A program made the translations under genes and the position numbers. A DNA stretch of 64,000 nucleotides from Betaproteobacteria bacterium. GTDB taxonomy: Bacteria; Pseudomonadota; Gammaproteobacteria; Burkholderiales; Rhodocyclaceae. The number at the start of each line of letters is the position of its first letter. Within the stretch, counting starts at the first letter, position 1. Location of the stretch: assembly GCA_016720065.1 (NCBI GenBank), contig JADJXY010000002.1, positions 2,679,001 to 2,743,000 on the forward strand, in the 5' to 3' direction. Below, one piece after another: positions 27,299 to 35,381 of the stretch. Under the pieces are notes generated by a model. It did no database searches. It was not told the DNA's origin and was given only the letters and a program-made list of their open reading frames with translations.

Positions 27299-27730
27299 TC
27301 AATCCTCGCCGCCGGCCAGGGCACGGCGGATGGCATCCGGGGAGAACCCCCGGGTGTGCAGAAAACGGTACTGGCGCGCGCGCTCCTCGGCGCTGCCCGG
27401 CAAATCGCCAAATTTTCTCTCGCGCACGGCGCGGCAGCGCCCGAGTTCCTCCCCGGCTTCGGGCAGGGTGGCCGCGATGGTCGCGTCATCCACCCCGCGG
27501 GACTTCAATTCCTGGCGCAGGCGGGTGTTGCCCAGGCGGGGGGAGCGGGACGCCACCCGCAGACTGGCGTAGCGGCGGTCGGAAAGGAGTTGGCGGGCTT
27601 CCAGATCATCCAGCAGGGCATCGAGCCTTTCGGCCGATTCCGCCAGAGGGGCCAGCTTGGCCCTCAGCTCCGCCCGGCTGTGGTCGCGGCGGGCGAGGAG
27701 CCGCAGGGCCCGGGCCTCCGGCTCAGGCAT
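27299..27730 (-). CDS. recX: RecX regulator of RecA
   Basis: 143 residues of three-helix repeats typical of RecX (ALRLLARRDHSRAELRAKL, YRFLHTRGFSPDAIRRAL). It inhibits RecA filament growth. The ATG lies eight bases inside the recA 3' end, a usual recA-recX coupling. An in-frame upstream extension lies inside recA and is not used. Confidence 0.93.
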   Translation of the reverse strand: MPEPEARALRLLARRDHSRAELRAKLAPLAESAERLDALLDDLEARQLLSDRRYASLRVASRSPRLGNTRLRQELKSRGVDDATIAATLPEAGEELGRCRAVRERKFGDLPGSAEERARQYRFLHTRGFSPDAIRRALAGGED

Positions 27731-28750
27731 CCTCGGCGGCCGAGCGGGTCGGCTTGAGCACGGTGCCGGCGGCGGCCTCGCGGATGCGGGCTTCGATTTC
27801 CCGCGCCGTATCCGGGTGGGACTTGAGAAATTCCCGGGCGTTGTCCTTGCCCTGGCCGATCTTTTCGCCCTTGTAGGCGTACCAGGCGCCGGATTTATCC
27901 ACCAGCTTGTGATTGACGCCCATTTCGATGATCTCGCCCTCGCGGGAGATGCCTTCGCCGTAGAGAATGTCGAAAATGGCCTCGCGGAAGGGAGGCGATA
28001 CCTTGTTCTTGACCACCTTGACCTTGGTCTCGTTGCCGATGACCTCGTCGCCTTTCTTGATCGAGCCGATGCGACGGATGTCCAGGCGCACGGAGGCGTA
28101 GAACTTGAGGGCATTGCCGCCGGTAGTGGTTTCCGGGTTGCCGAACATGACGCCGATCTTCATGCGGATCTGGTTGATGAAGATGACCAGGGTGTTGGTC
28201 TTCTTGATATTGGCGGTGAGCTTCCTGAGCGCCTGGCTCATCAGGCGGGCGTGCAGGCCGACCATCTGGTCACCCATCTCGCCCTCGATTTCGGCCCGGG
28301 GGGTGAGGGCGGCCACCGAGTCGATGACGATGATATCGACGGAGCCGGAGCGCACCAGCATGTCGGAAATCTCAAGCGCCTGCTCGCCGGTATCCGGCTG
28401 GGAGATGAGCAGATCGCCCACATTGACGCCCAGCTTCTGGGCGTACTGCGGATCCAGGGCGTGCTCGGCGTCGATGAAGGCCGCGACGCCCCCAGCTTCT
28501 GCATCTCCGCCACCACCTGCAAGCACAGGGTCGTCTTGCCGGAGGATTCCGGGCCGTAGATTTCAACCACCCGGCCCCGGGGCAGGCCGCCGACGCCCAA
28601 GGCGATATCGAGCCCCAAAGAACCGGTGGACACCACTTGCAAACCCGCTTCCACTTCAGCTTCGCCCATCTTCATGATGGAGCCCTTGCCGAACTGCTTT
28701 TCGATCTGTTGCAGCGCTGCCGCCAGCGCCTTGGCCTTGTTGTCGTCCAT
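27723..28750 (-). CDS. recA: RecA recombinase, apparent frameshift
   Basis: Walker A GPESSGKT, FIDAEHALDP, VIDSVAALTPRAEIEGEMGD and the L2 loop region NPETTTGGNALKFYASVRLDIRR are all present. Within QVVAEMQKLG/GVAAFIDAEHA one base is missing from a run of five Cs (28489-28493). Corrected length is 342 residues. Central to recombination and SOS induction. As recA loss is rare in free-living bacteria, the indel is probably an error. It lies 172 bases downstream of the integron integrase gene, same strand. Confidence 0.95.
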
Positions 28751-28773
28751 GGAGTACCTCGAAAGTGGGGGGG

Positions 28774-28779
28774 ATTATG
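28774..28779 (-). promoter_or_regulatory. Probable -10 box of recA
   Basis: CATAAT on the minus strand, 24 bases before the recA ATG. A clear -35 and a consensus LexA box were not seen; CTGT-N8-CTGG a little upstream is at most a degenerate half match. Confidence 0.35.
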
Positions 28780-28922
28780 GCACAGGGGCCAGAGGATGGT
28801 ACAGAAATTGCAGGGGGCTTTGGGCCGCCCTAAGGGGAAGACGCGACCCAGTTCTCCAGGCGAATCCCCGGGTCAGCGCGGAAAACAGTTGCGTCATGCG
28901 TATCGAGCAGGAAGTGCATCGG

Positions 28923-30059
28923 CTACCCGGCGCCTTCCTTTTCTTCGTGGAACTCGCGTCCCTCGGCCATGAAACCCGGGGGGAACGCAGCAAAGCGATC
29001 CATTGCTCCGGCCAGGGAGCGGGCGGCCACCGGCCAACGGGCCTCCAAGCCATCCACCGGACTCACCACGCCCCGTCCGCCGCGGTTGAGGACGTGGGTG
29101 TAGATCATGGTGGTGGAAACATCCGAATGCCCCAGCAATTCCTGCACCGTGCGGATGTCGTAACCGCTTTCAAGCAGGTGCGTGGCAAAGGAATGGCGCA
29201 AGGTGTGGACCGTGACCGGCTTGGCGATTCCGGCCAGTTGCGTGGCCTGACGGATAGCACGCTGCAGCCGCTGTTCGTACAGATGATGCCGACGCCGAAT
29301 CCCGGAGCGTGGATCGACCGCCAGTTTGGGCGACGGCCAGACCCAGAACCAGGCCCAAGAGAGGGGCGCGGTCGGCATCTTGCGTGCCAGCGCGTCGGGC
29401 AGTTCGACGCCTGGAAGGCCTTGTTGCCTGTCCTGCTCCCAGACGATTCGTGCCCGGGCCAGCTGATCGCGCAAGGAAGTGACTAGGGAGAGGGGAAGCA
29501 TGACGCGCCTGTCCTTTCCCCCTTTTCCCTGACGGACGATGATTTCCTTGCGGTCGAAATCGACATCCTTGACGCGCAACCGAAGCGCCTCCATGAGCCG
29601 CATCCCTGTTCCATAGAGCACGCGGGCAAGCAGGGCGGCGGGGCCGTCAAGAGCATCGAGAAGACGCGCCACTTCGACACGCGACAGGACAGTGGGAACC
29701 TTGACCCGTTCCTTGGGCCGGACCAAGTCCGTCAGCCAGGGCAGATCGGTTTCCAGAACTTCACGGTAAAGGAAGAGAATCGCCGACAGGGCCTGCTTGT
29801 GAGTCGAAGGTGCCACGTTGCGCTCTGCGGCAAGCCAGGAAAGAAACGCTCCGACTTCCGCACCGCCCAGATCCCGTGGATGGCGAAGCCCATGAAAACG
29901 GATGAAGGCACGCACCCAATAGACATATGCATCTTCGGTACGTATGCTGTAGTGCCTGTAGCGGATGCGCTCGCGAAGCTGATCCAGAAGCTTCACGGAG
30001 CGCAAAGGCTGGCGCGCAGAGGCATCGCCGGGTTTGGGGGCCGATTTAATGCTGTACAT
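28923..30059 (-). CDS. intI: Integron integrase IntI
   Basis: 378-residue tyrosine recombinase. LRSVKLLDQLRERIRYRHYS and AYVYWVRAFIRFHG closely resemble IntI1. The IntI-specific insertion between boxes 1 and 2 is present (LPDALARKMPTAPLSWAWFWVWPS ... DPRSGIRRRHHLYEQRLQRAIRQA). Catalytic residues: Arg in GTGMRLMEALRLRVKD, HTLRHSFATHLL, LLGHSDVSTTMIYTHV (Tyr). A C-terminal extension of about 40 residues follows. No frameshift is seen, so it should be active. It is transcribed away from the cassette array, towards recA. Confidence 0.95.
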   Translation of the reverse strand: MYSIKSAPKPGDASARQPLRSVKLLDQLRERIRYRHYSIRTEDAYVYWVRAFIRFHGLRHPRDLGGAEVGAFLSWLAAERNVAPSTHKQALSAILFLYREVLETDLPWLTDLVRPKERVKVPTVLSRVEVARLLDALDGPAALLARVLYGTGMRLMEALRLRVKDVDFDRKEIIVRQGKGGKDRRVMLPLSLVTSLRDQLARARIVWEQDRQQGLPGVELPDALARKMPTAPLSWAWFWVWPSPKLAVDPRSGIRRRHHLYEQRLQRAIRQATQLAGIAKPVTVHTLRHSFATHLLESGYDIRTVQELLGHSDVSTTMIYTHVLNRGGRGVVSPVDGLEARWPVAARSLAGAMDRFAAFPPGFMAEGREFHEEKEGAG

Positions 30060-30093
30060 AACACCAGTATAGTGCCCATGGGGCAGAATGCAA
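30052..30093 (-). promoter_or_regulatory. intI promoter with a LexA-like box over the start codon
   Basis: Minus strand: TTGCAT (30088-30093), 16-base spacer, TATACT (30066-30071). Overlapping the -10 and the ATG is a CTGT-N8-CCAG element (30052-30067), one base away from the proteobacterial LexA consensus CTGT-N8-ACAG. Known integrases are often repressed by LexA at this position. Binding is inferred. Confidence 0.5.
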
Positions 30094-30179
30094 GGGGGTT
30101 CGACGGTGACGTCTCGACCAGGTTACGCAGCGCGGGGGAAGGACAACCCTGCAAATATGCTATTCACTTCACGTTGTGC
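30060..30179 (+). other. attI region and first cassette junction
   Basis: The sequence between intI and the first cassette. The core site GTTGTGC at 30173-30179 marks the junction, because its complement GCACAAC is the left core of attC1. The exact attI limits and DR sites cannot be set by eye. Confidence 0.6.
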
Positions 30180-30183
30180 GTCA

Positions 30184-30471
30184 TCAAAACGGTATCCCGT
30201 CGCAGTCGCCACGGTGCCCATATCGAGCTCCGCATGCTGGGCACTTCTCCGGCAGCCAACGCCGCCACATCCAGTAGCGCAGCCAGTCCATCGTCCGGTT
30301 GTGGATCGTGTCGCCAACCATGTCTCCGTAGGGCACATTCCGGCCGCAGTGCATGCACGTAATCTCATCCGGCGGCGCTGGGTCTTGCGGGTGCGGCTCG
30401 CAGCCAAACCACCAGCAGCGCAGCCGCACAACAGTTACGTCAACCAGACCTGCCGCAATAGGCGTTGTCAT
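30184..30471 (-). CDS. Cassette 1: small zinc-ribbon-like protein, gene in reverse orientation
   Basis: 95 residues with CMHCGRN and CPACGARYGHRGDC, two Cys pairs like a zinc ribbon; Trp-rich in between (MDWLRYWMWRRW). No named family. It has a clear AAGGAG eight bases before the ATG. The ribosome-binding site and first 15 codons lie inside attC1, so the attC arm doubles as translation start. Being antisense to the array, it cannot use a forward cassette promoter. Confidence 0.72.
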   Translation of the reverse strand: MTTPIAAGLVDVTVVRLRCWWFGCEPHPQDPAPPDEITCMHCGRNVPYGDMVGDTIHNRTMDWLRYWMWRRWLPEKCPACGARYGHRGDCDGIPF

Positions 30472-30521
30472 GGTGTCAATCTCCTTTCGTGTGCGGCAGG
30501 CTGGTTACGCCAGCGTTAGCC
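30426..30521 (+). repeat. attC1
   Basis: Left core GCACAAC, right core GTTAGCC. Inner arms AACCAGaCCTGCCGCA and TGCGGCAGGCTGGTT pair fully except one extrahelical base, the feature recognised by IntI. The left core is the complement of the cassette's own 5' end (GTTGTGC). Confidence 0.85.
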
Positions 30522-30554
30522 GTCACCAGTCCGCACCGATGACGGCCACTGAAA

Positions 30555-30755
30555 TCAAAACGCCGCAATGCGCGCCCCGAGAATCTCGGAGTATTGCCAC
30601 ATCACATCGTTCTGCTCTTTCAGCCGCTCTTGCTCTGCCGCGTCGAGCGTCGGGAAAATGTCGCTGTTCCCAATGAAATCGCTGAGTGCGTGCGCCTTCT
30701 TATCAAGTTCGGCTTTCTCATCCACTACTCGCTGTTGGTGCGGTTGAAGTTCCAT
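30555..30755 (-). CDS. Cassette 2: crAss001_48-like small phage protein, reverse orientation
   Basis: 66 residues: QPHQQRVVDEKAELDKKAHALSDFI and LKEQNDVMWQYSEILGARIAAF match a small helical family common in tailed phages and named after crAss001 gene 48. Function unknown. I chose the second ATG (MELQPHQ), because AAAAGGAA lies at proper distance to it but almost touches the first ATG two codons earlier. Confidence 0.78.
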   Translation of the reverse strand: MELQPHQQRVVDEKAELDKKAHALSDFIGNSDIFPTLDAAEQERLKEQNDVMWQYSEILGARIAAF

Positions 30756-30796
30756 GTTCATTTCCTTTTCAGTTGCCGTGCCTTCATCGGGCGCAC

Positions 30797-30866
30797 GGCT
30801 AACCCGTCATTCCACGAGGACGCAGGCCATAAAGCCGGCCTGCGCCTGTGAATTCATGCGTTAGGA
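30797..30866 (+). repeat. attC2
   Basis: Left core GGCTAAC, right core GTTAGGA, central stem GCAGGCC/GGCCTGC. The left core is the complement of GTTAGCC at the start of cassette 2. Confidence 0.83.
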
Positions 30867-30872
30867 ATCTCA

Positions 30873-31370
30873 ATGCCCTCTGAACTCATAGTTGGCGGCG
30901 CTTTAGCAAACTGCGGACGCGATGCACCAATGCAAGAGTTTCTCGAAACGCTTGTGCGAGATACGCCTAACCTCGCGGTCTTTCAGTTTCGTCCGAAGCC
31001 ACGACCCGGCATCAGTTTAAAGGCAGCCCTAGACTGGCAAGCTATTTTAGGCACGGCGGCAGATTTGCTCGCTTTCGCCGGGGTAATCTGGGCAGCGTAT
31101 GAGCGCTACGTCAAACCAAAAAGAGATCAGTCTGCCGGCACCCAAAAACCCTTTCTCTTTATCTCATTCCGGCGCGCCGACGGGTCATTCACTCAGTTTG
31201 CTCTTGGCGAACAGTACACCGAGAAAGAAGTGTTCGTTGAGCACTTTACTCGTCAGATCAGTGAGCTTAGAGAGTCCGCCGTGGCAGAAACGGGCGAAGT
31301 GCTGCTTACTGAAATCTCAAAGCACGAAGATTGGGTTCGCATTCATGTGCGCGACAAAAACGATTCCTAA
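30873..31370 (+). CDS. Cassette 3: unknown protein with one membrane segment
   Basis: 165 residues. One hydrophobic stretch (about residues 58-75, AILGTAADLLAFAGVIWAAY) separates an N-terminal alpha/beta part from a soluble C-terminal part (FLFISFRRADGSFTQFALGEQYTEKEVFVEHF). No family recognised. The only Shine-Dalgarno candidate, AGGA, is part of the attC2 core GTTAGGA. The stop codon overlaps the attC3 left core. Base composition is clearly less GC-rich than the chromosome, as expected of a mobile cassette. Confidence 0.75.
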   Translation: MPSELIVGGALANCGRDAPMQEFLETLVRDTPNLAVFQFRPKPRPGISLKAALDWQAILGTAADLLAFAGVIWAAYERYVKPKRDQSAGTQKPFLFISFRRADGSFTQFALGEQYTEKEVFVEHFTRQISELRESAVAETGEVLLTEISKHEDWVRIHVRDKNDS

Positions 31371-31460
31371 CACTGCGGTCAAGGCCGCTCCGGCCTTCGG
31401 CCTCCGCTGGACGCTGCGCGATAAAGCTTCGCGCAGCGCCCCTTACCTATAACGTTAGAG
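31365..31460 (+). repeat. attC3
   Basis: Left core TCCTAAC, right core GTTAGAG, with imperfect GC-rich inner arms (GCTGGACGCTGCGCG / CGCGCAGCGCC). The left core complements the 5' end of cassette 3. Confidence 0.82.
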
Positions 31461-31462
31461 CT

Positions 31463-32032
31463 ATGGATTCGACCACCACGTTCCCTGACACGAGAATTGA
31501 GGCTGTCGCAACAGCGTGCCTAGTTGCGCTTATTGCAGGAATACTTTTGCCTAAAGCACTTTTTGTAAGCCTCGATCGGGCAATACTTGTTTGGCTGATC
31601 GCGCAGATTGCCTGTGGCCTAATCGTAGGAACGATTACGCAACCAATTCGAAAGCTACTTCTTGCCTCAGTTCTTCCGTCTGCGGCGCTGCCGATTGCTT
31701 ATTGCGGTTTTCTGGTCGTCAGATGGCTAATTGATCTGGCGAAAGATTCCTCCGCCGGCTTCAGTATTCCCATCTTTGGCGGCTCCGGTGTTGGTTTCGG
31801 CCCACCAACTTTACTGTCCATGACGATCTTGGCTGTTTTGGCTCTCGTGGCTTTCATTGCAAGTTACGCGCTTATATTGGTAAGTGCATTTGCATCTCGC
31901 CCAGTGCAGCGAGCAATCGTTCAGTTATATAGCTTTGGGCCGGATGGTATGCGGCGCGTTCAACGTCTCTTAGTTGGCCTAGTCGCAATCGTTGGTAGCT
32001 TAGTGTTGTTGTGGGGGGCTTTTGGCGCATAG
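31463..32032 (+). CDS. Cassette 4: polytopic membrane protein, unknown
   Basis: 189 residues with about five hydrophobic helices (residues about 15-33, 39-57, 63-85, 113-139, 168-188) and a Gly-rich loop (FSIPIFGGSGVGFGPP). No family recognised. The ATG comes two bases after the attC3 core and the stop abuts attC4, so the cassette holds only this gene. AT-richer than the chromosome. Confidence 0.75.
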   Translation: MDSTTTFPDTRIEAVATACLVALIAGILLPKALFVSLDRAILVWLIAQIACGLIVGTITQPIRKLLLASVLPSAALPIAYCGFLVVRWLIDLAKDSSAGFSIPIFGGSGVGFGPPTLLSMTILAVLALVAFIASYALILVSAFASRPVQRAIVQLYSFGPDGMRRVQRLLVGLVAIVGSLVLLWGAFGA

Positions 32033-32110
32033 CTCTAACCCCTCCATCGAAGGGACTCGCTCCAGCAAGCTTCGCTTGCCTCCGCGAGCCCCTCATCTCG
32101 AACGTTAGGC
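32033..32110 (+). repeat. attC4
   Basis: Left core CTCTAAC, right core GTTAGGC; arms GGGACTCGCTCCAGCAAGC/GCTTGCCTCCGCGAGCCCC pair with small bulges. Left core complements GTTAGAG at the start of cassette 4. Confidence 0.87.
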
Positions 32111-32118
32111 GTTCGCTC

Positions 32119-32343
32119 ATGCAGGAATTCAGCTTCTGGTCATTCATTACCTTCGCGCTTGCACACTTGACCGTAATCCTTTGCAACATAGGGGCACTAA
32201 GAAAAGAGTCCGGTTCGGCCATCCAAGTCGTTTTTCGTCTGGCAAAGCGCGGTGGCTTTTGGGGGTTAGCCTACTCGGGCACCTTTATTCTCATGCTCAT
32301 CTCAGGTCTAGCAATGAACCTGCTCCCTTTGTCTAGGCCATAG
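32119..32343 (+). CDS. Cassette 5: small two-helix membrane protein
   Basis: 74 residues with hydrophobic segments at about 6-25 and 46-68, and a short basic loop (ALRKESG). No family recognised. The ATG is eight bases after the attC4 core. About 90 bases without a gene separate its stop from attC5; nothing recognisable is in them. Confidence 0.6.
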   Translation: MQEFSFWSFITFALAHLTVILCNIGALRKESGSAIQVVFRLAKRGGFWGLAYSGTFILMLISGLAMNLLPLSRP

Positions 32344-32432
32344 GCACAAATGCCAAACTTCACGCGCTCGTGTCGCTCGTTGCATGACACGACAGGCCGT
32401 TCAATCGAAGGCAGCTTCCGTCCTGCCTCCAC

Positions 32433-32504
32433 GCCTAACATTCCAATCCGCCGGACCTCCGGCAAGCTGCGCTTGCCTGCGTCCGGTGATTTTCAACGTT
32501 AGGC
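32433..32504 (+). repeat. attC5
   Basis: Left core GCCTAAC, right core GTTAGGC; arms CCGGACCTCCGGCAAGC and GCTTGCCTGCGTCCGG pair. Left core complements the start of cassette 5. Confidence 0.88.
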
Positions 32505-32507
32505 GTC

Positions 32508-32963
32508 ATGAATTCACCCCGCATCACCTTCGTCGCCGAACTGGAACGCAAGCACCCAAAGCTTCCGGTCTACTTCGTGGTGCCAAGCGCCAAGGCACAG
32601 GATCTCCGGCTTTGCGCCACCGAGATCGTCGAAGGGACCGTGAACGACAATCTCATTGGCCGACGAAGCATCAAGAAGTGGGACGCCGAAGAAAGGTCAC
32701 CCTGGTTCGTCGAGTTCACTGCGCCCTTTTGCAAGAAGGCCGGCATTGAAGTCGGAGACAAGCTGAAAGTAACGCTCTGGTTGGCAAGCACAGCGCTGCC
32801 GGCCGAGCTTGAACACGCCCTGCAAGCTTCGCCAGTCCTCCAAGCAAAGTGGAACGCACTCACCGACTACTCCCGACGCACCAGCTCCGAGCATGTGCAC
32901 GCGGGAAAGTCGCCCACCACCCGCGCGCGCCGAGTGGCTGCAATCATTGCCAACCTCACTTGA
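32508..32963 (+). CDS. Cassette 6: DUF1905/YdeI-like protein
   Basis: 151 residues. The N-terminal half (ITFVAELERKHPKLPVYFVVP ... WFVEFTAPFCKKAGIEVGDKLKVTLWLAS) is a DUF1905-like beta barrel; the C-terminal half (LPAELEHALQASPVLQAKWNALTDYSRR ... KSPTTRARRVAAIIANL) matches the YdeI/OmpD-associated tail. YdeI relatives are linked to peptide or stress resistance but the molecular role is unknown. ATG three bases after attC5. Confidence 0.78.
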   Translation: MNSPRITFVAELERKHPKLPVYFVVPSAKAQDLRLCATEIVEGTVNDNLIGRRSIKKWDAEERSPWFVEFTAPFCKKAGIEVGDKLKVTLWLASTALPAELEHALQASPVLQAKWNALTDYSRRTSSEHVHAGKSPTTRARRVAAIIANLT

Positions 32964-32980
32964 GCAGCACCGCCGATGAC

Positions 32981-33097
32981 GCCTAACCCCTCACTCAACC
33001 TGAGAGCCAACGGCATGCCACAAAGCCCGCGCCACAGTGCAGGTATACATTATCTGTGGCGCGGGCTTTGCGTCACGCCGTTGTCTCCAGGTTAGCT
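32981..33097 (+). repeat. attC6 (long)
   Basis: Left core GCCTAAC, right core GTTAGCT, 117 bases. The apical stem AAAGCCCGCGCCACAG/CTGTGGCGCGGGCTTT is a perfect 16-base-pair helix, with a further AACGGC/GCCGTT pair below. Left core complements the cassette 6 start. Confidence 0.85.
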
Positions 33098-33136
33098 AGC
33101 ACGTTCGGCCGCACAACGCATACGCGAGGAGGAATC

Positions 33137-33592
33137 ATGGCAGAACTAAAGAAGGCGCGAAGCGTGTTGGCAGTAAGGGATCTACGGGCCTCTGTCGCCT
33201 TCTATTGCGAAAATCTTGGGTTTGCAATCAACGCAGAATTCGATGGGTGGTGTTTTCTATCAAGAGATGGAATTCAGTTGATGTTGGGTCATTGCCCCAA
33301 TGAAATTCCAGCTAGCCAGATCAACGACCACTCGTACTTCGCATATATTGAGGTCCAAGGGGTTGATGGCCTTCACAGAGAGTTTCTCGACCGTGGCTTG
33401 AAGTCATTCTCAGCTCCAGAAAGCAAGCCGTGGGGAATGCGAGAGTTCATGGTCACAACGCCTGATGGCCACCGAATCATGTTTGGCGAAGACGTTGATT
33501 CACCGCAGTTAGCTTCGGGCGAAAATGCGGCCGAACCCTCCGCTGGAGCGGGACTGCGCATAATGCCGCGCAGCCCCTCACCTCCACGTTGA
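33137..33592 (+). CDS. Cassette 7: VOC (bleomycin-resistance-like) protein
   Basis: 151 residues. Two VOC modules: SVLAVRDLRASVAFYCENLGF and HSYFAYIEVQGVDGLHREFLDRGLK ... FMVTTPDGHRIMFGE. Such proteins are frequent cassette cargo and can bind bleomycin or act on small molecules; the substrate is unknown. A strong GAGGAGG precedes the ATG. The last about 20 residues are encoded by attC7, and the stop codon TGA is formed with the first bases of the IS. Confidence 0.85.
   Translation: MAELKKARSVLAVRDLRASVAFYCENLGFAINAEFDGWCFLSRDGIQLMLGHCPNEIPASQINDHSYFAYIEVQGVDGLHREFLDRGLKSFSAPESKPWGMREFMVTTPDGHRIMFGEDVDSPQLASGENAAEPSAGAGLRIMPRSPSPPR
33530..33590 (+). repeat. attC7, interrupted by the IS
   Basis: Left core GCCGAAC, arms CCGCTGGAGCGGGACTGCGC and GCGCAGCCCCTCACCTCC, then GTT. 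The rest of the right core continues after the IS as GTTAGGG (35381-35387). The left core does not complement the cassette 7 start (GTTAGCT), unlike all other sites here, so the cassette may be recombinant or mutated. Confidence 0.7.
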
Positions 33593-35380
33593 GGCTGTAG
33601 AAAAACCCCCAAACCGCTGCCAGTCCTGGCAAAATCGCACAATGTCGAATGCATTTCGTGGAGGCGGGAATGGCGCGATTCAAGCCGGTGCATAAGGGGC
33701 TGAAACTGTTGCCGGTCGATTTCGACCAGCAACTCGTTCCCGGCACCTTCGAGCATGCCCTGAACTACCTGGTGGATCACGAGCTTGACCTCTCGGCCCT
33801 GGAAGCCCGCTATTGCAACGACGAAGTCGGCGCCAGCGCCTATGCGCCAGCGGTACTCCTCAAGGTCGTGCTGCTCGCCTACAGCCGGGGCATCGTCGGC
33901 TCCCGTCGGATCGAAGCGGCCTGCCGGGAGAACGTCGTGTTCATGGCGCTATCCGGTGATTCCCAACCCCATTTCACCACCCTGGCCGCCTTCGTCGCCA
34001 ATCTGGGCGACCTGCCGCCCAACTCTTCGCCCAGGTGCTGACCATCTGCGATCGCCAGGGACTCATCGGTCGGGAGATGTTCGCCATCGATGGGGTGAAG
34101 CTCCCCAGCAACGCGAGCAAGACGAGGAGCGGCACCCGGGCGGATTTCCTGCGCCGGGCCGAGAAGATGGAGGCCGCGGCGAAGAAGATGCTGGATCGCC
34201 ACCGCGAGGCCGATGCCGGCGGCAACGGCGGACCTTCCGACCGGGAGGCTCGGCAACTGGCCCGGCTGCAGGCGGAGGCCAAGAAGAACCGGGAATGGCT
34301 CACTGCCCACCCCAAGGGTCGCACCGGCGCCAAGGGCGCCGTGCGGCTCTCCAACCAAACCGACAACGAGTCCGCCAAGATGGCCACCGGCAAGGGGGTC
34401 ATCCAGGGTTATACCGGGGTGGCGGCGGTGGATGCGCAGGCCCAGGTCATCGTCGATGCTCAGGCCCACGGCACCGGTTCCGAGCAGGAATTGCTGCTGC
34501 CGGTGGTGGAGGCGACCCGATCACTGCGTACGCCGGAGACGCTCATCACCGCCGATGCCGGCTATCACAGCGAGGCCAATCTGAAGGCCTTGGCCGAGGC
34601 CGCCGTCCCGGCCCTCATCGCCGATGCCGGCATGCGCCAGCGGGACGAGCGCTTCCAGGACCAGGGCCGCCACCGGGCCAAGCCTGATCCGCTCTACGAC
34701 AAGGGCAAGCCGCCGAAAGCAGCCAAGCGCTTCCGGCCGGCCGATTTCGACTACGACCCCGAGGCGGGCACCTGCCTCTGCCCGGCGGGCAAGGCCCTTT
34801 ACCAGAACGGGTCGAACTGCATCCACAACGGCCACCTGCCACCAAGTTCACCGGCGCCCAGCGGGACTGCGTGCCCTGCGAACTGCGGGCGCGATGCCTG
34901 AGAACCCCGGAGAAGACCCTGGTCCGACAGGTCTGTTTCTTCCGGGGCAAGGCGCCCGGCGCCACGGAGAGCCATACCGACCGGATGAAGCAGGCCATCG
35001 ACAGCGAGGAAGGCCGACGCCGCTATGGCCGGCGTTTCGCCACCGTGGAGCCGGTGTTCGGCAACGTGCGGGGCAACAAGCGGATGGATCGTTTTTACCC
35101 TGCGGGGGCGCGCCAAGGTGGATGGACAGTGGAAGCTCTACTGCGTGGTCCACAACATCGAAAAGCTGGCCCACCATGGGTACGCCGGATGAGGATCAGC
35201 CGATGAACGGCCCGCGTGACTTCTCCCCAATCTCCCAAGCACTGCCTTCCGGGCCCCGCCGCTGGCTCGCGATCAGCATTTCCACCGCTTCACCCCGGAT
35301 TCCAACCGGCCGCCACCCGCCTGCAAAAAATCCTGCCAATGCGGGGCAGGGGTTGGAAAAATGGGTTTTTCTACAGCCTC
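33591..35380 (+). mobile_element. IS1182-family insertion sequence
   Basis: 1790 bases bounded by perfect 18-base inverted repeats GAGGCTGTAGAAAAACCC. Flanked by GTT on both sides (33588-33590 and 35381-35383), which reads as a 3-base target duplication within the attC7 core GTTAGGG. Contains one transposase gene. Confidence 0.88.
33670..35192 (+). CDS. IS1182-family transposase, three apparent frameshifts
   Basis: DDE transposase. Starts MARFKPVHKGLKLLPVDFDQQLVPGTFEHAL and includes REMFAIDGVKLPSNASK, NQTDNESAKMATGKGVIQGYTGVAAVD, ITADAGYHSEANL and RYGRRFATVEPVFGNVRGNKRMDRF, the DDE core. The frame is broken near 34018 (C missing), 34845 (G missing) and 35094 (extra T). Corrected length is 507 residues, full for the family. 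Because similar indels are seen in essential genes, it may be intact in reality. Confidence 0.85.
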
Positions 35381-35381
35381 G

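Noticed and set aside
28795..28830. Possible LexA box before recA (CTGT-N8-CTGG)
   Set aside because: Only one half matches the consensus; too weak to list as a site.
30123..30431. Alternative minus-strand frame in cassette 1
   Set aside because: Overlaps the 95-residue zinc-ribbon ORF in another frame, without a ribosome site or Cys pattern.
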